Positions 11,600 to 22,850 of a stretch of DNA of 64,000 bases are shown here, one piece after another. The notes below the pieces were generated by a model. That model ran no database searches, was not told where the DNA came from, and worked only from the letters and a program-made list of their open reading frames with translations. Source of the stretch: Rallus limicola. Lineage: Eukaryota > Chordata > Aves > Gruiformes > Rallidae. Location of the stretch: NCBI GenBank assembly GCA_022605955.1, contig JAKCOZ010000039.1:5079501-5143500 (forward strand), read 5' to 3'. Within the stretch, counting starts at the first letter, position 1. Every line of letters begins with the position of its first letter. Made by a program: the position numbers and the translations under genes.

Positions 11600-13690
11600 T
11601 AAGTCTTACAGATCACATAAGAGAAAGATAGGGTATGTGCAGCAACCCCAGGTCACCATTGCCATGTCACCACTTTGAAGACCTGGAGAAACTGAAGAGA
11701 AAATTGAGCTTTGAAAGGTTTTTTCTCACTCCCAAGGCTTTCTGACCCATCCAGACTTTAGAAAGAATTGCTTTCTCCCTTTCCTCACTTTTTATGTTTT
11801 CTTTTAAAAAAAACCTCTTCATAATTTTGTCTTTCCAGAAGAACTGACCCCTCTCTTTCACCACCCCAACTGTCATTGCCTTTGTAAGGAATCCAAACAG
11901 TTTCTCTGGTTCAGATCCTTTTAAGTCTGGTGCCTGTCATCTGCTCTTTTCCAGTTCTTTAGCCAATGATCTTTATTGGCTTTTACCCTTGTACAGGTTC
12001 TCTAAAGACTTTGTCTTTAGAAGAGGTCTTTTAAAATGTAAGATACTGTCTGTCATTCAGTCCATACTCCTCAGAAAGAGCTCTCATTGTCTGGAGTCTG
12101 TGGCATGGTGGAGTGTAGAACTGAGGCTGAGTTACAGCTGTGACATATCCCTTCACACAGTTGCCTAGCATGGGAACTCCGATAGTTCCCTTCCTCCTGT
12201 TAAATCATGGCAGAAGGATAGGGAAGGTTAGCTTTTTGAAACTTCTTTAAAGCTGTAATTCCACTTCTGCCTGCCTATCCCTGTGAAAGTTGTATTGACA
12301 TTAGATGATCTGGGAAAACAGAGCTGCAGACAAATTGCACTCAAACTGTGTATGGTTACCACAGCATCTCACGACAAAGACACTTAGAGGTTGGTAAGTG
12401 CTCTCCACTGTCATTCAGAGCTAAACTTTATTCTCACTTTACTACACAAGAGCTGAAGGTACACCGGGTCTTAATTGCAGAAAATTTAGACCATCACCCA
12501 TTTTTACCACAGTAACATTAATTAGCAGATGTTTTCAGGGTGCCATAGTAGCAGCTTTGAAGCTGGATTACCCCAACATGAAGTACTTGTAGTGCAACTC
12601 ATGAGCTATATGGAGGCACTGGAAGATTAAAAAATCCTAGAACCATTAGAAGTGATGATGCTCAGGAAAGACCTTCAGCAGCAGCTGCCTGATGTTATGT
12701 TGGTGTCCAGAATTACTCTTGACGATCACTACCTCACTGTACTATGTGCTGAAAGAACCAGTGGAAGATATTGTTCTGCTTTCTAAGATCTTATAGTAGA
12801 AAGAGCACATGGGGAAAAGGCAAAAGCTAACACAGTTTGTAAGATTATCACTCAGGCTTATTTCTATTACAGAATTAGTTATGCTTTGGAGTTTTGTTCG
12901 GGTTTGGGTTTTTTTAACTAAGGGAATTTCAGACTCTCTGTAGGGGTGGGAAAGGGTAATGAAGGACTGTTGCTTTCTTTTAAGTAAATATCAGATGGAA
13001 TGAAGGGGTAACAGGAGAAGAGGCAGAAAATGAGACAATCTCTTAAAATATAACGTAGAGCTTGCAGAACATTTATTTTTTATAGGCTTAAGGGACTGAT
13101 TGGTGCTTAACACAATGTAAAGATTATGACTCTGCTTGAATTTCTGAATAGAAGGGTTGAAAATACTGTGGGAAATATCTCTGTTTCCCTAAAAGGTTAT
13201 AAGTAGGACCAAAAAAAATACCCCAAAACAAATAGCGGTTTAATCCTCATTACATTTTTCAGTGCTCTGGCCACAAACATTCTGGATTTTGGGCACCTTT
13301 GCAGATAAGGAATGCTTAGAATAAAAGTGGAAAAGACATTTTCAGAAAATTAGGTCAGAGCATCACAATATATATATATTTTTAGGGAAAAAATGATTGG
13401 AAGATACCTTTAAAATATTTTAAAATAAAGGAGAGTAGCCATCATTAGGGTAGCACAAATGTAGCTGAAATTGGTCTGTGTGTTTTCTGGAAGCCTTTTC
13501 ATTCTTGATGAGGCTTTACATTCAGTAGAGCTGGAGTTTCCATCGGGATTATCTTTCAAGGCATCTGCAGCACTTAAGAGAATTTCCTCTGTGTAGACCC
13601 AAATCATTTAATAAAACATTCAGAGAAAACACAGCTGACTGGATTTTAGCTGACCAGAAGGAAACATCCCTCTCTAAAGCTGATTCACTT
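11600..13690. other. Non-coding unique sequence
   Basis: No gene is recognised. A short TA run lies at 13370-13382. Confidence 0.5.
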
Positions 13691-13691
13691 T

Positions 13692-13731
13692 TCAAGGCCC
13701 CTTCCAACCTAATACATTCTATGATTCTATG
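13692..13731 (+). mobile_element. CR1 LINE 3' end, very short copy
   Basis: The plus strand reads AAGGCCCCTTCCAACCTAAT then ACATTCTATGATTCTATGA, the CR1 3' terminus. Only about 40 bp is present, an extreme 5' truncation or a remnant. Confidence 0.85.
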
Positions 13732-16700
13732 AACTAGTGCAATTTATTCTGATAAACTCTATCTTTCCCCATTTTTTCCTATGCAAGACAGGGCCATTTG
13801 TTAGTAAGTAGGGTTCACAGCTGTTTTAAGATGTACACATATTTTGCTTTGACAATGCAACTTTTAATCTGCCATTGAATATTCTGCCTGGACTGCAGCA
13901 CCTGTTAGTTGTACCTTAGAGGCATCAGAAGTCCTGCCTCACTAATAAGATATCATTATTAGCAAATGCTTTGTGAATTATGGGAGCCACAGTTGCTCCC
14001 AAGTACTTTTCATTATCTTGTTTTAATGTTTTTATTGACAAACAAAAAAGTCTAATGCCCTAGAATTGAGCAAGGGCTTACTCTGGGTTTGCTCTCGGCT
14101 GTCTTGCAAGACATCATGAATGTTTCTATGGAGATGCAGCTCCAGCTTCAGGAGAAGCGTGAATATATATCTGTATTTCCTCAGCAGGGATGAGCTCTGG
14201 GCAATCAGGGCTAACTCCTTTCTCCACCTAGCTGCAAATTCAGGAAAGCTCAGGCATCACCATCTGTACAAAGGTCAGATTTGGACATATTTCAACCAGC
14301 TCCCTTCCCATGGAGAAGCCACAGTCTGAGTACCATGGGTGCAAACACAACTTAGTGATGGAGTACACTGGGCTCCCCTGCCTTTCTTCTCATACCCCAG
14401 GCGCATAGTGAAGCTGTCAGCTTGTTTCACACACTCCAACAGGAGCATCGAAGAATGTGTGGGACTGTACAATGAAAGTCTGGATGGAGAGTTGTGCTTA
14501 ACATGGAAAGAAATCTACCTGGTGAATTTTCTTGGAAAATGGTAAAAGTAAAACATAAATAGCACTTTTTAATAGGAAATGCTGAAACAAATCTGTGCTG
14601 TTGCCTTGGAGTCAGCATTCTGTGCTGCAGAACAAGAATTCCCTTGTCTGTAACAAGAATACCTTTCAGACTACAAGGACGGGTAAATGGACCAGCAGAG
14701 CAAGACTGGCTCCTTTAAACTCTTTATCAGTGATACTGCTGTCTAATTAGCAATATATTGCTGCTGGGAAATACGTATCATTGCAAATTAAGCTAGTGCC
14801 CTTCAAGATCAAAATGGAAAGTTTGTTGTAAAACTGTACCCACTGGTAATGGCATTAGCTACTGCTAATGATGCCAGCTGCAGTATAACTGATTGGCTCA
14901 CTGTTCAAGTTTCTATGGAGGAAGCATTTGGGATACATTTGCTAATTTACAGCTCTCTGAGGGTGATGTCATGGTTTACTAGCATGGAAATATTCACCAT
15001 AACACATGGACTTGGCTTTAAGCTGCAAGGGTTTTGCATTGTTGACTCTTTTAATTATACAAAATATTTCCCATGTATAAGTACCTTTTCAATGACTCAC
15101 AACAATAGTTCTGAGCAGAGCTAAATTAAATACAGCATAAATTTAAATACATGTAATCTTAGCAAGATAATTTTCCCATTATGGTTAAGTGTTTTTGTGA
15201 GGCTAAGAGCCATTCCAGAAATGAAAAAAGAAGTTGCATTTGGGTGGACTTTTTGTTCTCTTTATTGTTTAAACTTTTGGTCCACCAAGTTTAATTAGAA
15301 GTGTCTATAATGACTGTCAGTAATGGTCAGTTTTTTCCTCCAAAGAAGTATAGTGCTAAAAAGGCCCTTATAATTGCAGGGAACACAGGGATCACAGATG
15401 TTGGTACACCAGCATGCCTGACACCCACTAGTTCAGTGATGTGTACTGGGTTTCTTGCTGGGCTAAGTGAGTCTTAACAGTAGGAATTTTAACCTAAGCA
15501 CAGGTAAAGAGGATTATTATACTGCTGTGCATGGGAAATAACTCATACTCCATATATTTGCCCTGTCCTCACACTAACTTAGGGCATCACTTTCTGTTTG
15601 GCAGCACGCACTGCTGCATTTGGATCACCATCACTAATCGCTCGCTAGTTTTCACAGCAATCTTAAAGTCATTCCCAGTCATGCAGGCATATTACTACAG
15701 CTTAGCAAACTGTACTGTATTAGTTGCCTGTTCACAGACATGACAAATAGTTATTGCTCAACCCGCCTGTTTTTAGCCTCACCCTGCAGCCGTTCTTAGG
15801 ATAGTTCCTTAGTTGGTATGATAAATGCTTCATGCACTCAGTATTCGCATCAAATGCCTGTACAAATAGTGAACATTGTGTTAAAGTACTTCAAAATATG
15901 ACGTAATCCAGGACTGAATATCTTTTTATTTCCTGGAACGAACCACCACCTTGCAGGGGAAAAAACTCCCAGTGTAGCAGAAGTCCTGACACATGGGGTT
16001 ACTCTGGGGGAGGTGTAGGATCAGGCTCATTCCTTGCTACTAAGCTATTAAGTGAAGTACCTAAGCCAGAAAACCAGGTGTTCTCAGTCCTACAGTGTTG
16101 TAAGAGCAAGACATCTCCTCTGCAGGGTGATCTGAGCTCCTCTCTGGTGATACCACCCTCTCTCTCTCTCCTTTGACTATGAGGCAACCTGAATAAGCCT
16201 GTGGTCCTAGGTCAGGCATCTGAGCTGCATGGAAGTGGTGCCATGTAGCAGAGTCCCACCTCGATCACGTTATTTTTAGCTGTGTTAGCAACTGTACATC
16301 ATTCAGTCATTGTCAGTAGCCCTATGGCACTGGGGCCTGTACACACACAAAAGGAGACAGCTCCTGACCTAAAGAGCAAGTAACAAATGTGTTTAGAGAA
16401 GGACATTTTAAAGAGGTGATATACTAGCACTAGTAAACTTTTGCAGGTTCTTAAGTGGCTCAGAGAACATGTAAGTTATGGTTTTATACAGCAAGGCATA
16501 GGTCACAGACAAGGAGCTGTGAAATAGAGATTTTCACGTTCTCAGCAGGGACTGCTACTGAGTATCATCACCCCTGGGTACAAAATGGAGGTAAAAAGTT
16601 AGATCTAGTCTTTCTGGAGATAAGGCTGACCATTTCTAGCTTTTGTATTTGCAAGGTACATTATAAAGCATTTAGCACACTAGCAGTTATATTGGTAGTA

Positions 16701-17592
16701 AGAGAAGGTCTTGGCCCTTGAGCCCTTGAGCAGTGCTCTTTTGGCCTTGCACTCAAGCTCAGGCTGAAATTCCTACTTGTGGGTAAAATGAAACCTTGAT
16801 ACTTTCTGTTTAAAATCGAATGCTTGGGCAAGATTTATCCTTGATGTGCTAGCCTATGTTTTAAAAACTTAAAATGTATATGAATTTTACTACTAAAGCT
16901 GTTTTCTTTCTGTTAGTTTACACTGCATGTGCATTCTTTGATCCGATTTTTGTTTGGGTTTTGTATTGTTTTCATCAACTGAAGTGTTCAGCAAATTTCT
17001 TTTAAATTTAGTTTTTTTGAGTATTAGGGATGTCTGAGGAACTGGTTCCTTGAACTTTCTTGCCTTCCAGTTGACAATACTTCATACGGCTCATGTTGGT
17101 ACATCAACGGCTTTCCAAAGCCAAGTAGTATAGAGAAATTTTCTCCAGTTAAGGTAAAATTACAGACATAAGAGAAGATAAAGTAGAAACACGTCACTTT
17201 CACATTAGGAAAGGAGGGAAAAATAGTGTTATTTGAATAGCAGACTTCTGGGAAAGATTTCACAGCAGTCTTGGAAACTTCACACCAAATAAACAGTAAG
17301 CTTTACATGTTGCACATACTTTCAGTTATGTGGGCCTGCGAACAGAGGTAACATGGGACAGGTATCTTAAAAGAGCAGAGGACACTTCACCTTGAAGAAT
17401 TATTATCCTAGACCTTGAATCAGTGGAAGAATATAAAATATAATTGCAAAAATATGCAAAGGGCCAGATCTGGTGACTGGTCCTTTCCAAATCAGTGTCT
17501 AAATAACTTTCTGTCAAGTCCCTGATGACCTTTATGAACTCAGAGAACCTTCAGTTATTGTTGATACTACAGTCAGTCAAGATATTTCTCTA
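13732..17592. other. Non-coding unique sequence
   Basis: No repeats or genes are recognised apart from a short CT run at 16151-16171. Segments around 13940-14060 and 14690-14830 are rich in ATTAGCAA- and TAATTA-like words and read like conserved regulatory DNA, but this is impression only. Frames of 60-90 codons have no recognisable content. Confidence 0.5.
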
Positions 17593-17645
17593 ATGGCCTT
17601 CAGTGAGGAGCACACTTTTCATGTGTGCTGCTCACTGAAGGCCAT
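17593..17645. repeat. Near-perfect inverted repeat, 23-bp arms, 7-bp loop
   Basis: The left arm 17593-17615 begins ATGGCCTTCAGTGAG. The right arm 17623-17645 is its reverse complement with a single mismatch (a G opposite G at 17608). The spacer is TTTTCAT. Pairing stops cleanly on both sides. It would fold as a tight RNA or cruciform hairpin of 53 nt. Confidence 0.95.
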
Positions 17646-18145
17646 GCAGTATGGATTTGCACTGTGTATTTTTTGCACAACTGGAAACCGTAGATGCAGT
17701 TACATGAAAATTGCCTTCTATACTTGCAGATTTTCCAAAACCTGTGTGTTTCGATGCAGCTTGAGCAAGATAATTCCCCCTTGGGTTTTCCTGAAATAGA
17801 GATTGTGAGACATCTTCCCTGTATAAGGCTCTGGAAGCTGGAAGGAGATGAGAAGGATGATGCCCTTATCAGCTCTTTTTATTGAACCCAGTCCTTACTT
17901 TTCTGAATGACATATTCCAACTCCACATTCACAGCTGATTGCTCCATGAAGCTCCTCACCCTTGCATACCAAAGCTATGGGATCCCACACTCTTGAAGAA
18001 TATTGAGCTTTTCCGTCTGCTTTTCACATATTTGATCATTCTTCACATGGAAGTCTCACTCTGAATCGCTCGCATCACACATTGCTACGTGATTGCTCTG
18101 AAGCTTTATATGGTTAATCCAATTTCCAATGGCAAAGAATGAGGC
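17646..18145. other. Non-coding unique sequence
   Basis: Nothing is recognised. Confidence 0.5.
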
Positions 18146-18421
18146 CCACCCCCCAGTTATAAGTGGAACATGATATCATATGGTATGACTATATCTTTGG
18201 TCAATTTGAGTTAGCTGCCGTGGCTGTGTCCCCTCCCAAATTCTTGGGTGCTCCATAACCTTCTCATCGGTAGACCAGTATTAGAAACTGGAAATTCCTT
18301 GACTACTTGGCAACAACTAAAAACGTCAACGTGTTACCAACATTATTCTCATCCTAAATCCAAAGCACAGCACTACACTAGCCACTAGAAAGAAAATTAA
18401 CTCTATCCCTTCTGAAACCAG
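18146..18421 (-). mobile_element. Avian endogenous retrovirus LTR, U3 fragment
   Basis: The plus strand carries the complement of a common avian LTR. Blocks in order are CCCCCCAGTTATAAG (TATA-box region of U3), ATCATATGGTATGACTATAT, GCTGTGTCCCCTCCCAA, CTTGGCAACAACTAAAAAC, CATTATTCTCATCCTAAATC and AGAAAATTAACTCTATCCC, ending at CTGAAACCAG. The canonical last four bases (sense start TGTC) are replaced. The R and U5 parts left of the TATA box are missing, so this is a fragment of a solo LTR. A minus-strand frame of 150 codons (18326-18778) runs across its edge and is a by-product. Confidence 0.85.
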
Positions 18422-20152
18422 ATCTCCCAAAAATAACAAGAAGTCGCTCCCACCACATGATTTTAGGTTATCTGGGCAAAGCAGGAGCAGATATGAGCGG
18501 GTGAGGAATGCATGTTTGGAAAGATAAGGAAAGATAGGAATTAAACAATTTGGGAAGGAAATGAGAAATGCAACCACCAAAGTAAGTGGAGGTATTACCA
18601 GCGTCAGAGAGCTAAGAAATGATGTATGTAGAGGCTGTGATACCTGCCATGTGGCTGAGGGTGCACACAGCTCCAGAGGACAGGGCTCTTGGGTCCCTGA
18701 GGTCACAGCCAATGGGTGGAGTTGGCTGCTTTTTACTGCTGAGCTTGGCACCACTATGTTTTTATTTAATGAAGCCAATCTATTAGAGGACAGGCTGTCC
18801 TTCCTCAGTAAGGGCTGGTCAGTGTCTTACTGCCCAGAGAAATCATTTTGGCAACAGTGTCCATAGCAAAAATTAGGAACCTTTTCCTGGATAAAAATAA
18901 CCCATGTGTTGTGTGGTGACGTCCATGAATTCATTAGCTTTGCACAGCTAGTGTTTCAAACTGGTTGCCTCAAGACCATCAAACTGGGTTCTCAAACAAA
19001 TCTAACAGTTAAAATACCATTTTCTAAACAAATAACAACATTCTGCAAAGGGAGGATGGTCAGAGCTCTCCACTGTCTGGCAGAAACAGCAGGAAGGTCC
19101 CTGCTCCTGCAGTACAGAAACCCTAGTCACTCCCACTAGGGAAAAGATGGTCTACCGAAAGAAAACTAGAAGTTTCAGGTGATTCAGACCTCCCTATAAT
19201 GATTCAGATAGTGTCAGGGGTTTCTGAGAATACCAACAAACTGACTGAGAAAGTGGAGAATGAGCTGGCAAATTGGTTGGCATAAAAATAGATGTCTAGT
19301 ACCAATTCTGGGGAGTCTGGAGGAAAAAATGCTCCATGCTATTTTAAGGCATGGATATTTCAACTCCTGAAATTCAAGATGTTCCTCTCAAGACAGCAGT
19401 AAGGTCCCTGTGAGTCAGGTCTGAAGAATAAAGAGTTGGTGAAAAACTCAGACAAGCCCATTTTACAAGTTTTTTAACAAATTAAGTATTTGAACCTGCC
19501 ACATTATTCTGATTTCAGACTTTCACGTTTCTGAAGGCAACAAACAAGATTTTTCAAATTTGGGCAATGTTGTAAGACCTACCCTTTCCACTAAAACATT
19601 TTTTGCTCTGAATCTATATATATTTATGGTGCAAATGGAAAGGCAAGCAAGCAAACAAACAGCAAGAAGACACATGCAAAGAAGACAAAGTATTTCAGTT
19701 TTACTTTGCTGTAGTTTTGCTGAGTTTGGTCTATGCCTTTCTCTTAGGTTATCCTGACAAAATATTATGTGGTTAGATCTGGTGTAGAAAAATGGGGCCT
19801 ACATGGGAGAAAAGGCGTAGGGATTCAGAAATGTCCTTTCAAGAAAATCTTAACTCTGTTCCATTCCCCTGTTTTTGAGAAGAAAAACCCACTGCTGTCC
19901 TGGGTGGAATGTCTTTAACACTTTTTTATAACCAATTCAGTAACAGATGAGGGAGAAAAATGAAATCTCTGTTTCTTGCAGGCCGGTCAAGCACCCTGCC
20001 AGCTAGATTACAGAACTATCCTGTAGATAACTTCCTGTAGATGTAATCCTTCTTTTTTAGCAATATCGGAAGGGAGGAGTATTGCTAGAATTTTTAAATT
20101 ATTTTTTTGTGTGCACAGAGCAGAACAGCTAATAAGATGGGCAGAATGCACA
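18422..20152. other. Non-coding unique sequence
   Basis: No repeats or genes are recognised. Frames up to 101 codons have no domain I recognise. Confidence 0.5.
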
Positions 20153-20183
20153 AATTTGCATTTGCATTTGCATTTGCATTTGG
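20153..20183. repeat. (ATTTGC)n microsatellite forming overlapping octamer motifs
   Basis: The 6-bp unit is repeated about five times. Because the unit is ATTTGC, every junction makes a perfect ATTTGCAT octamer, the classical POU/OCT factor binding word. Four overlapping copies start at 20154, 20160, 20166 and 20172. This may be a chance property of the microsatellite. Confidence 0.9.
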
Positions 20184-20438
20184 AGGAACCCAAGAAGAGC
20201 CAATAAACCAGTGGCCAACACTCACTTGAAAAGTGGAATACAGCTTAATTTTCTACTTAGGAAAGCACAGCAAACTTCAACTATCTACAGTCTTGGAGAT
20301 GCCATAACCACTAGACTGTTCTCTGTTTAGTAAGACCTGTTCTCTTTCTCTCTGCCTTTGCAGAAGACCTTATGAACGATGTTTATTTTCTCCTATGGCA
20401 GAAAGAGACCATCTTTAACATCTTGAATATGCATGTGG
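20184..20438. other. Non-coding unique sequence
   Basis: Nothing is recognised before the LTR target site. Confidence 0.5.
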
Positions 20439-20443
20439 AATGG
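20439..20443. other. Target-site duplication, left (AATGG)
   Basis: AATGG immediately precedes the LTR start TGTAC and is matched exactly at 21102-21106 after the LTR end. Confidence 0.85.
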
Positions 20444-21101
20444 TGTACTTTTGTGTGGCTAGGTTCAGGGGGGAGAAGGAGGGCTGCAGGAGTGGATTCT
20501 GAAAGAAGCAGCCAGAAGCTCTCTACAGGCCCGACAGAGCAAACACCAGCCAGCTCTAGGCCACAGTTGTTGCTGACCAAGGCCAAGCTCATCAGCGGTG
20601 GTCACAGCACCTCTAGGGATCACATTTAGAAGAAAAAAAACAACACAAGCAGACGCTTTTTGCCACCAGAAAAGGGAGTGAGAAGATGTAAGAAACTGTG
20701 CAGACACCAAGGCCAGTGAAGGGGCGAGGAGCCCCAGGTGCAAGAGAGAAAGATGCCCCTGCCCCTCCCCATGCCACAATGAGGGGGAAGAAGGGAGTGA
20801 AATCATGACTAAAGAGAAGTCTGCTAAGAATGGAGGGGTGGGGAGAGGTGCTTTAAGATCTGGTCACACTTCTCATTACTTGACTCTGGTCTCACTGAGT
20901 GTAATAAATTAGAGTTTTCTTTCCTTTATTCTGTGTTGAGGCTGGTTTTCCCATGCCACTAATTGCGAAATGACCTCTCCCTGCTCTTATCTTGACTCCT
21001 AAGCCTCTCAATATATATTCTCTCCTCTGTCCAACTGAAAAGGGGAGTGATAGAATGGCTTTGGTGGCTGTCTGGCCTCCAGTCAGGACTAAACCACCAT
21101 A
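20444..21101 (+). mobile_element. ERVL-like solo LTR with target-site duplication (copy B)
   Basis: This LTR is complete from end to end but internally shortened. It starts TGTACTTTTGTGTGGC, has the 5' GC-rich part, a block ending CAGCACCTCTAGGGATCACA followed by TTTAGAAG (TATA-like region), and AATAAA at 20903-20908. The 3' terminus is GACTAAACCACCATA, a C-to-T change in the usual ending CA. The 5-bp AATGG at 20439-20443 is repeated exactly at 21102-21106, the expected ERVL-size target-site duplication. This confirms both boundaries and sense orientation. The internal minisatellite seen in copy C is almost wholly deleted (around 20745-20790). Confidence 0.93.
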
Positions 21102-21106
21102 AATGG
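21102..21106. other. Target-site duplication, right (AATGG)
   Basis: Right partner of the 5-bp duplication made on insertion of the retrovirus at 20444-21101. Confidence 0.85.
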
Positions 21107-22654
21107 GAAATCCAGCTAGGCTCAGGACAGCTGTGCACATTTGTTAACCCAGGACAACAAGAGCTGTATCTTTGTTGGGCCAAAAGAGGGTTCTCTAAAC
21201 AGTATCTCATATCGTATCACCAGCCAACCCAAAAATCACCTTTCAAGTGTGTGACTGCTCTTGAGAATACCAAAGGATTCCATTGAGCTTTCATGCTAAA
21301 TTTCTCTAGTATCAAGTGTTTCTAGGCCTGAAACTATATCTACTGAAAACATTATCTTCAACAGACAACGGGTCCTTTTTTTGTCTGGCTAATATACAGC
21401 AAAAGATCTGAATTTGGTTTATGCTGTTTCCCAACACTACCCTTCTAGTCAGCTTGTCCTACCTTACATATTAAAATCTATTGATTTTTCTTTATGTTTT
21501 TATTTTTATTTCCACACAAGCATAAACTTTTACATTCCAGACATGCTATATCTGAAAAATTAAAGTGAATTAAGTTTGTGAAGCAAACAAATAAATTTCA
21601 CAGAAACTGCAAGTGATCATTAATCTTTCCAAATCTGGTTTTATTAATTTTCATAGGATCCCAAAGTAGGTGTGTCTGTTTCTCATGACTAAAGAATGCA
21701 AGGGAAAAGTGACATTAGACACATACTAAAACTCTAATATTTTTCCACATACTGAAACCTATAACGTTCCCGATGTGAGATACATTCTTAAAGACCCAGA
21801 ATCCCAAGAACACTAAGAGCTCCTGAACACCTAAGATTTTTAATTAAATCTTTAATTAAAAGACTGTCCCTAGTATTAGCACTACTTTTTGTAGATAAAA
21901 ATATTCAACTGGACTACAACATCTTTTCTGTCTTCTGCAGCTGAAACATTGCTCCCATATCATGAAACCAAGTCAGATTTGGGCTCAAAGGACTGCCACT
22001 TGTAGCCTGTGCTGGTGAAGAGTGATCTTCAACAGTATATAGGGAACAAAAGAAGTATATGTGGCCCATAGCTTCAGGCAGTGATGGAGTAAGCTACACC
22101 TTGAGGTTAAGTCCTACATTATCAATAAATCTCACAAAATTCTTAAAGCAGATCTTGTACGGATTATAATAAACTTTGACTAGACTTGAGCAGGGTTCAA
22201 CCTCTGGAGCAGATGTTACTGCAGGGGACACAGAGAAAAGAAATATGTAGCCTGTGTCAGCATAAGCACCATAACTCACAAACAGACAACTCATCTATTG
22301 TTACCCATCTTTCTCATTCTCACGTTCTTTTGAGGAGCATAGGAGAAGGAACACTGGAGAAACAGACTCCCCACATGCTACCAACTATAGTTATCTTCTC
22401 AGGAAATAATCAAGAAAATTAAAAATGGCTTTGCTGGGTCCAGGTTGTTGGTTACAGTCTCAATAAAAACATCTGCAGGCTGTCAAGAGTGGCTGTAACA
22501 GGAATAAGAGCAGCTCCTTTTTTCATCGTTATCGTTTGCATGACTGCCATGTGTCATGGGACTCATGGGGCAAGGAGATCCACCAGAGGTTCCTGTAGGG
22601 AAGACCGAACACAGTGAGACTCTCCCCTTGGGTTCTCTGCACACACCCATAAGG
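21107..22654. other. Non-coding unique sequence
   Basis: No gene is recognised. A perfect AT-rich palindrome of about 25 bp lies at 21838-21862 (core TTAATTAAA repeated in inverted order). Otherwise nothing notable. Confidence 0.5.
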
Positions 22655-22850
22655 GAACCACAGAATTGTAGGGGTTGGAAGGGACCTCCAGAGATCATCG
22701 AGTCCATCTCTCCTGCCAAAGCAGGTTCCCTAGGACAGGTCACACAGATAGGCGTCCAGACAGGTCTTGAATATGTCCAGAGATGGAGACTCCACAATGC
22801 CCCTGGGCAGCCTGTCCCAGGGCTCTGTCACCCTCGCTGTGAAAAAGTAC
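22655..22850 (-). mobile_element. CR1 LINE, short 5'-truncated copy
   Basis: The plus strand begins with the 3'-tail complement (CCACAGAATTGTAGGGGTTG) and the GAAGGGACCTCCAGAGATCA block. It continues to the GGGCTCTGTCACCCTCGCTG block and breaks off near 22850. About 196 bp; relatively low divergence. The subfamily is that of the copies at 45842 and 53722, with the CCAAAGCAGG and CACAGATAGGCGTCCAGA words. Confidence 0.92.

Noticed and set aside
18326..18778. 150-codon minus-strand frame
   Set aside because: Its C-terminal third is LTR sequence read through, and the rest is unique DNA with no recognised domain. The frame is a by-product of the LTR edge.
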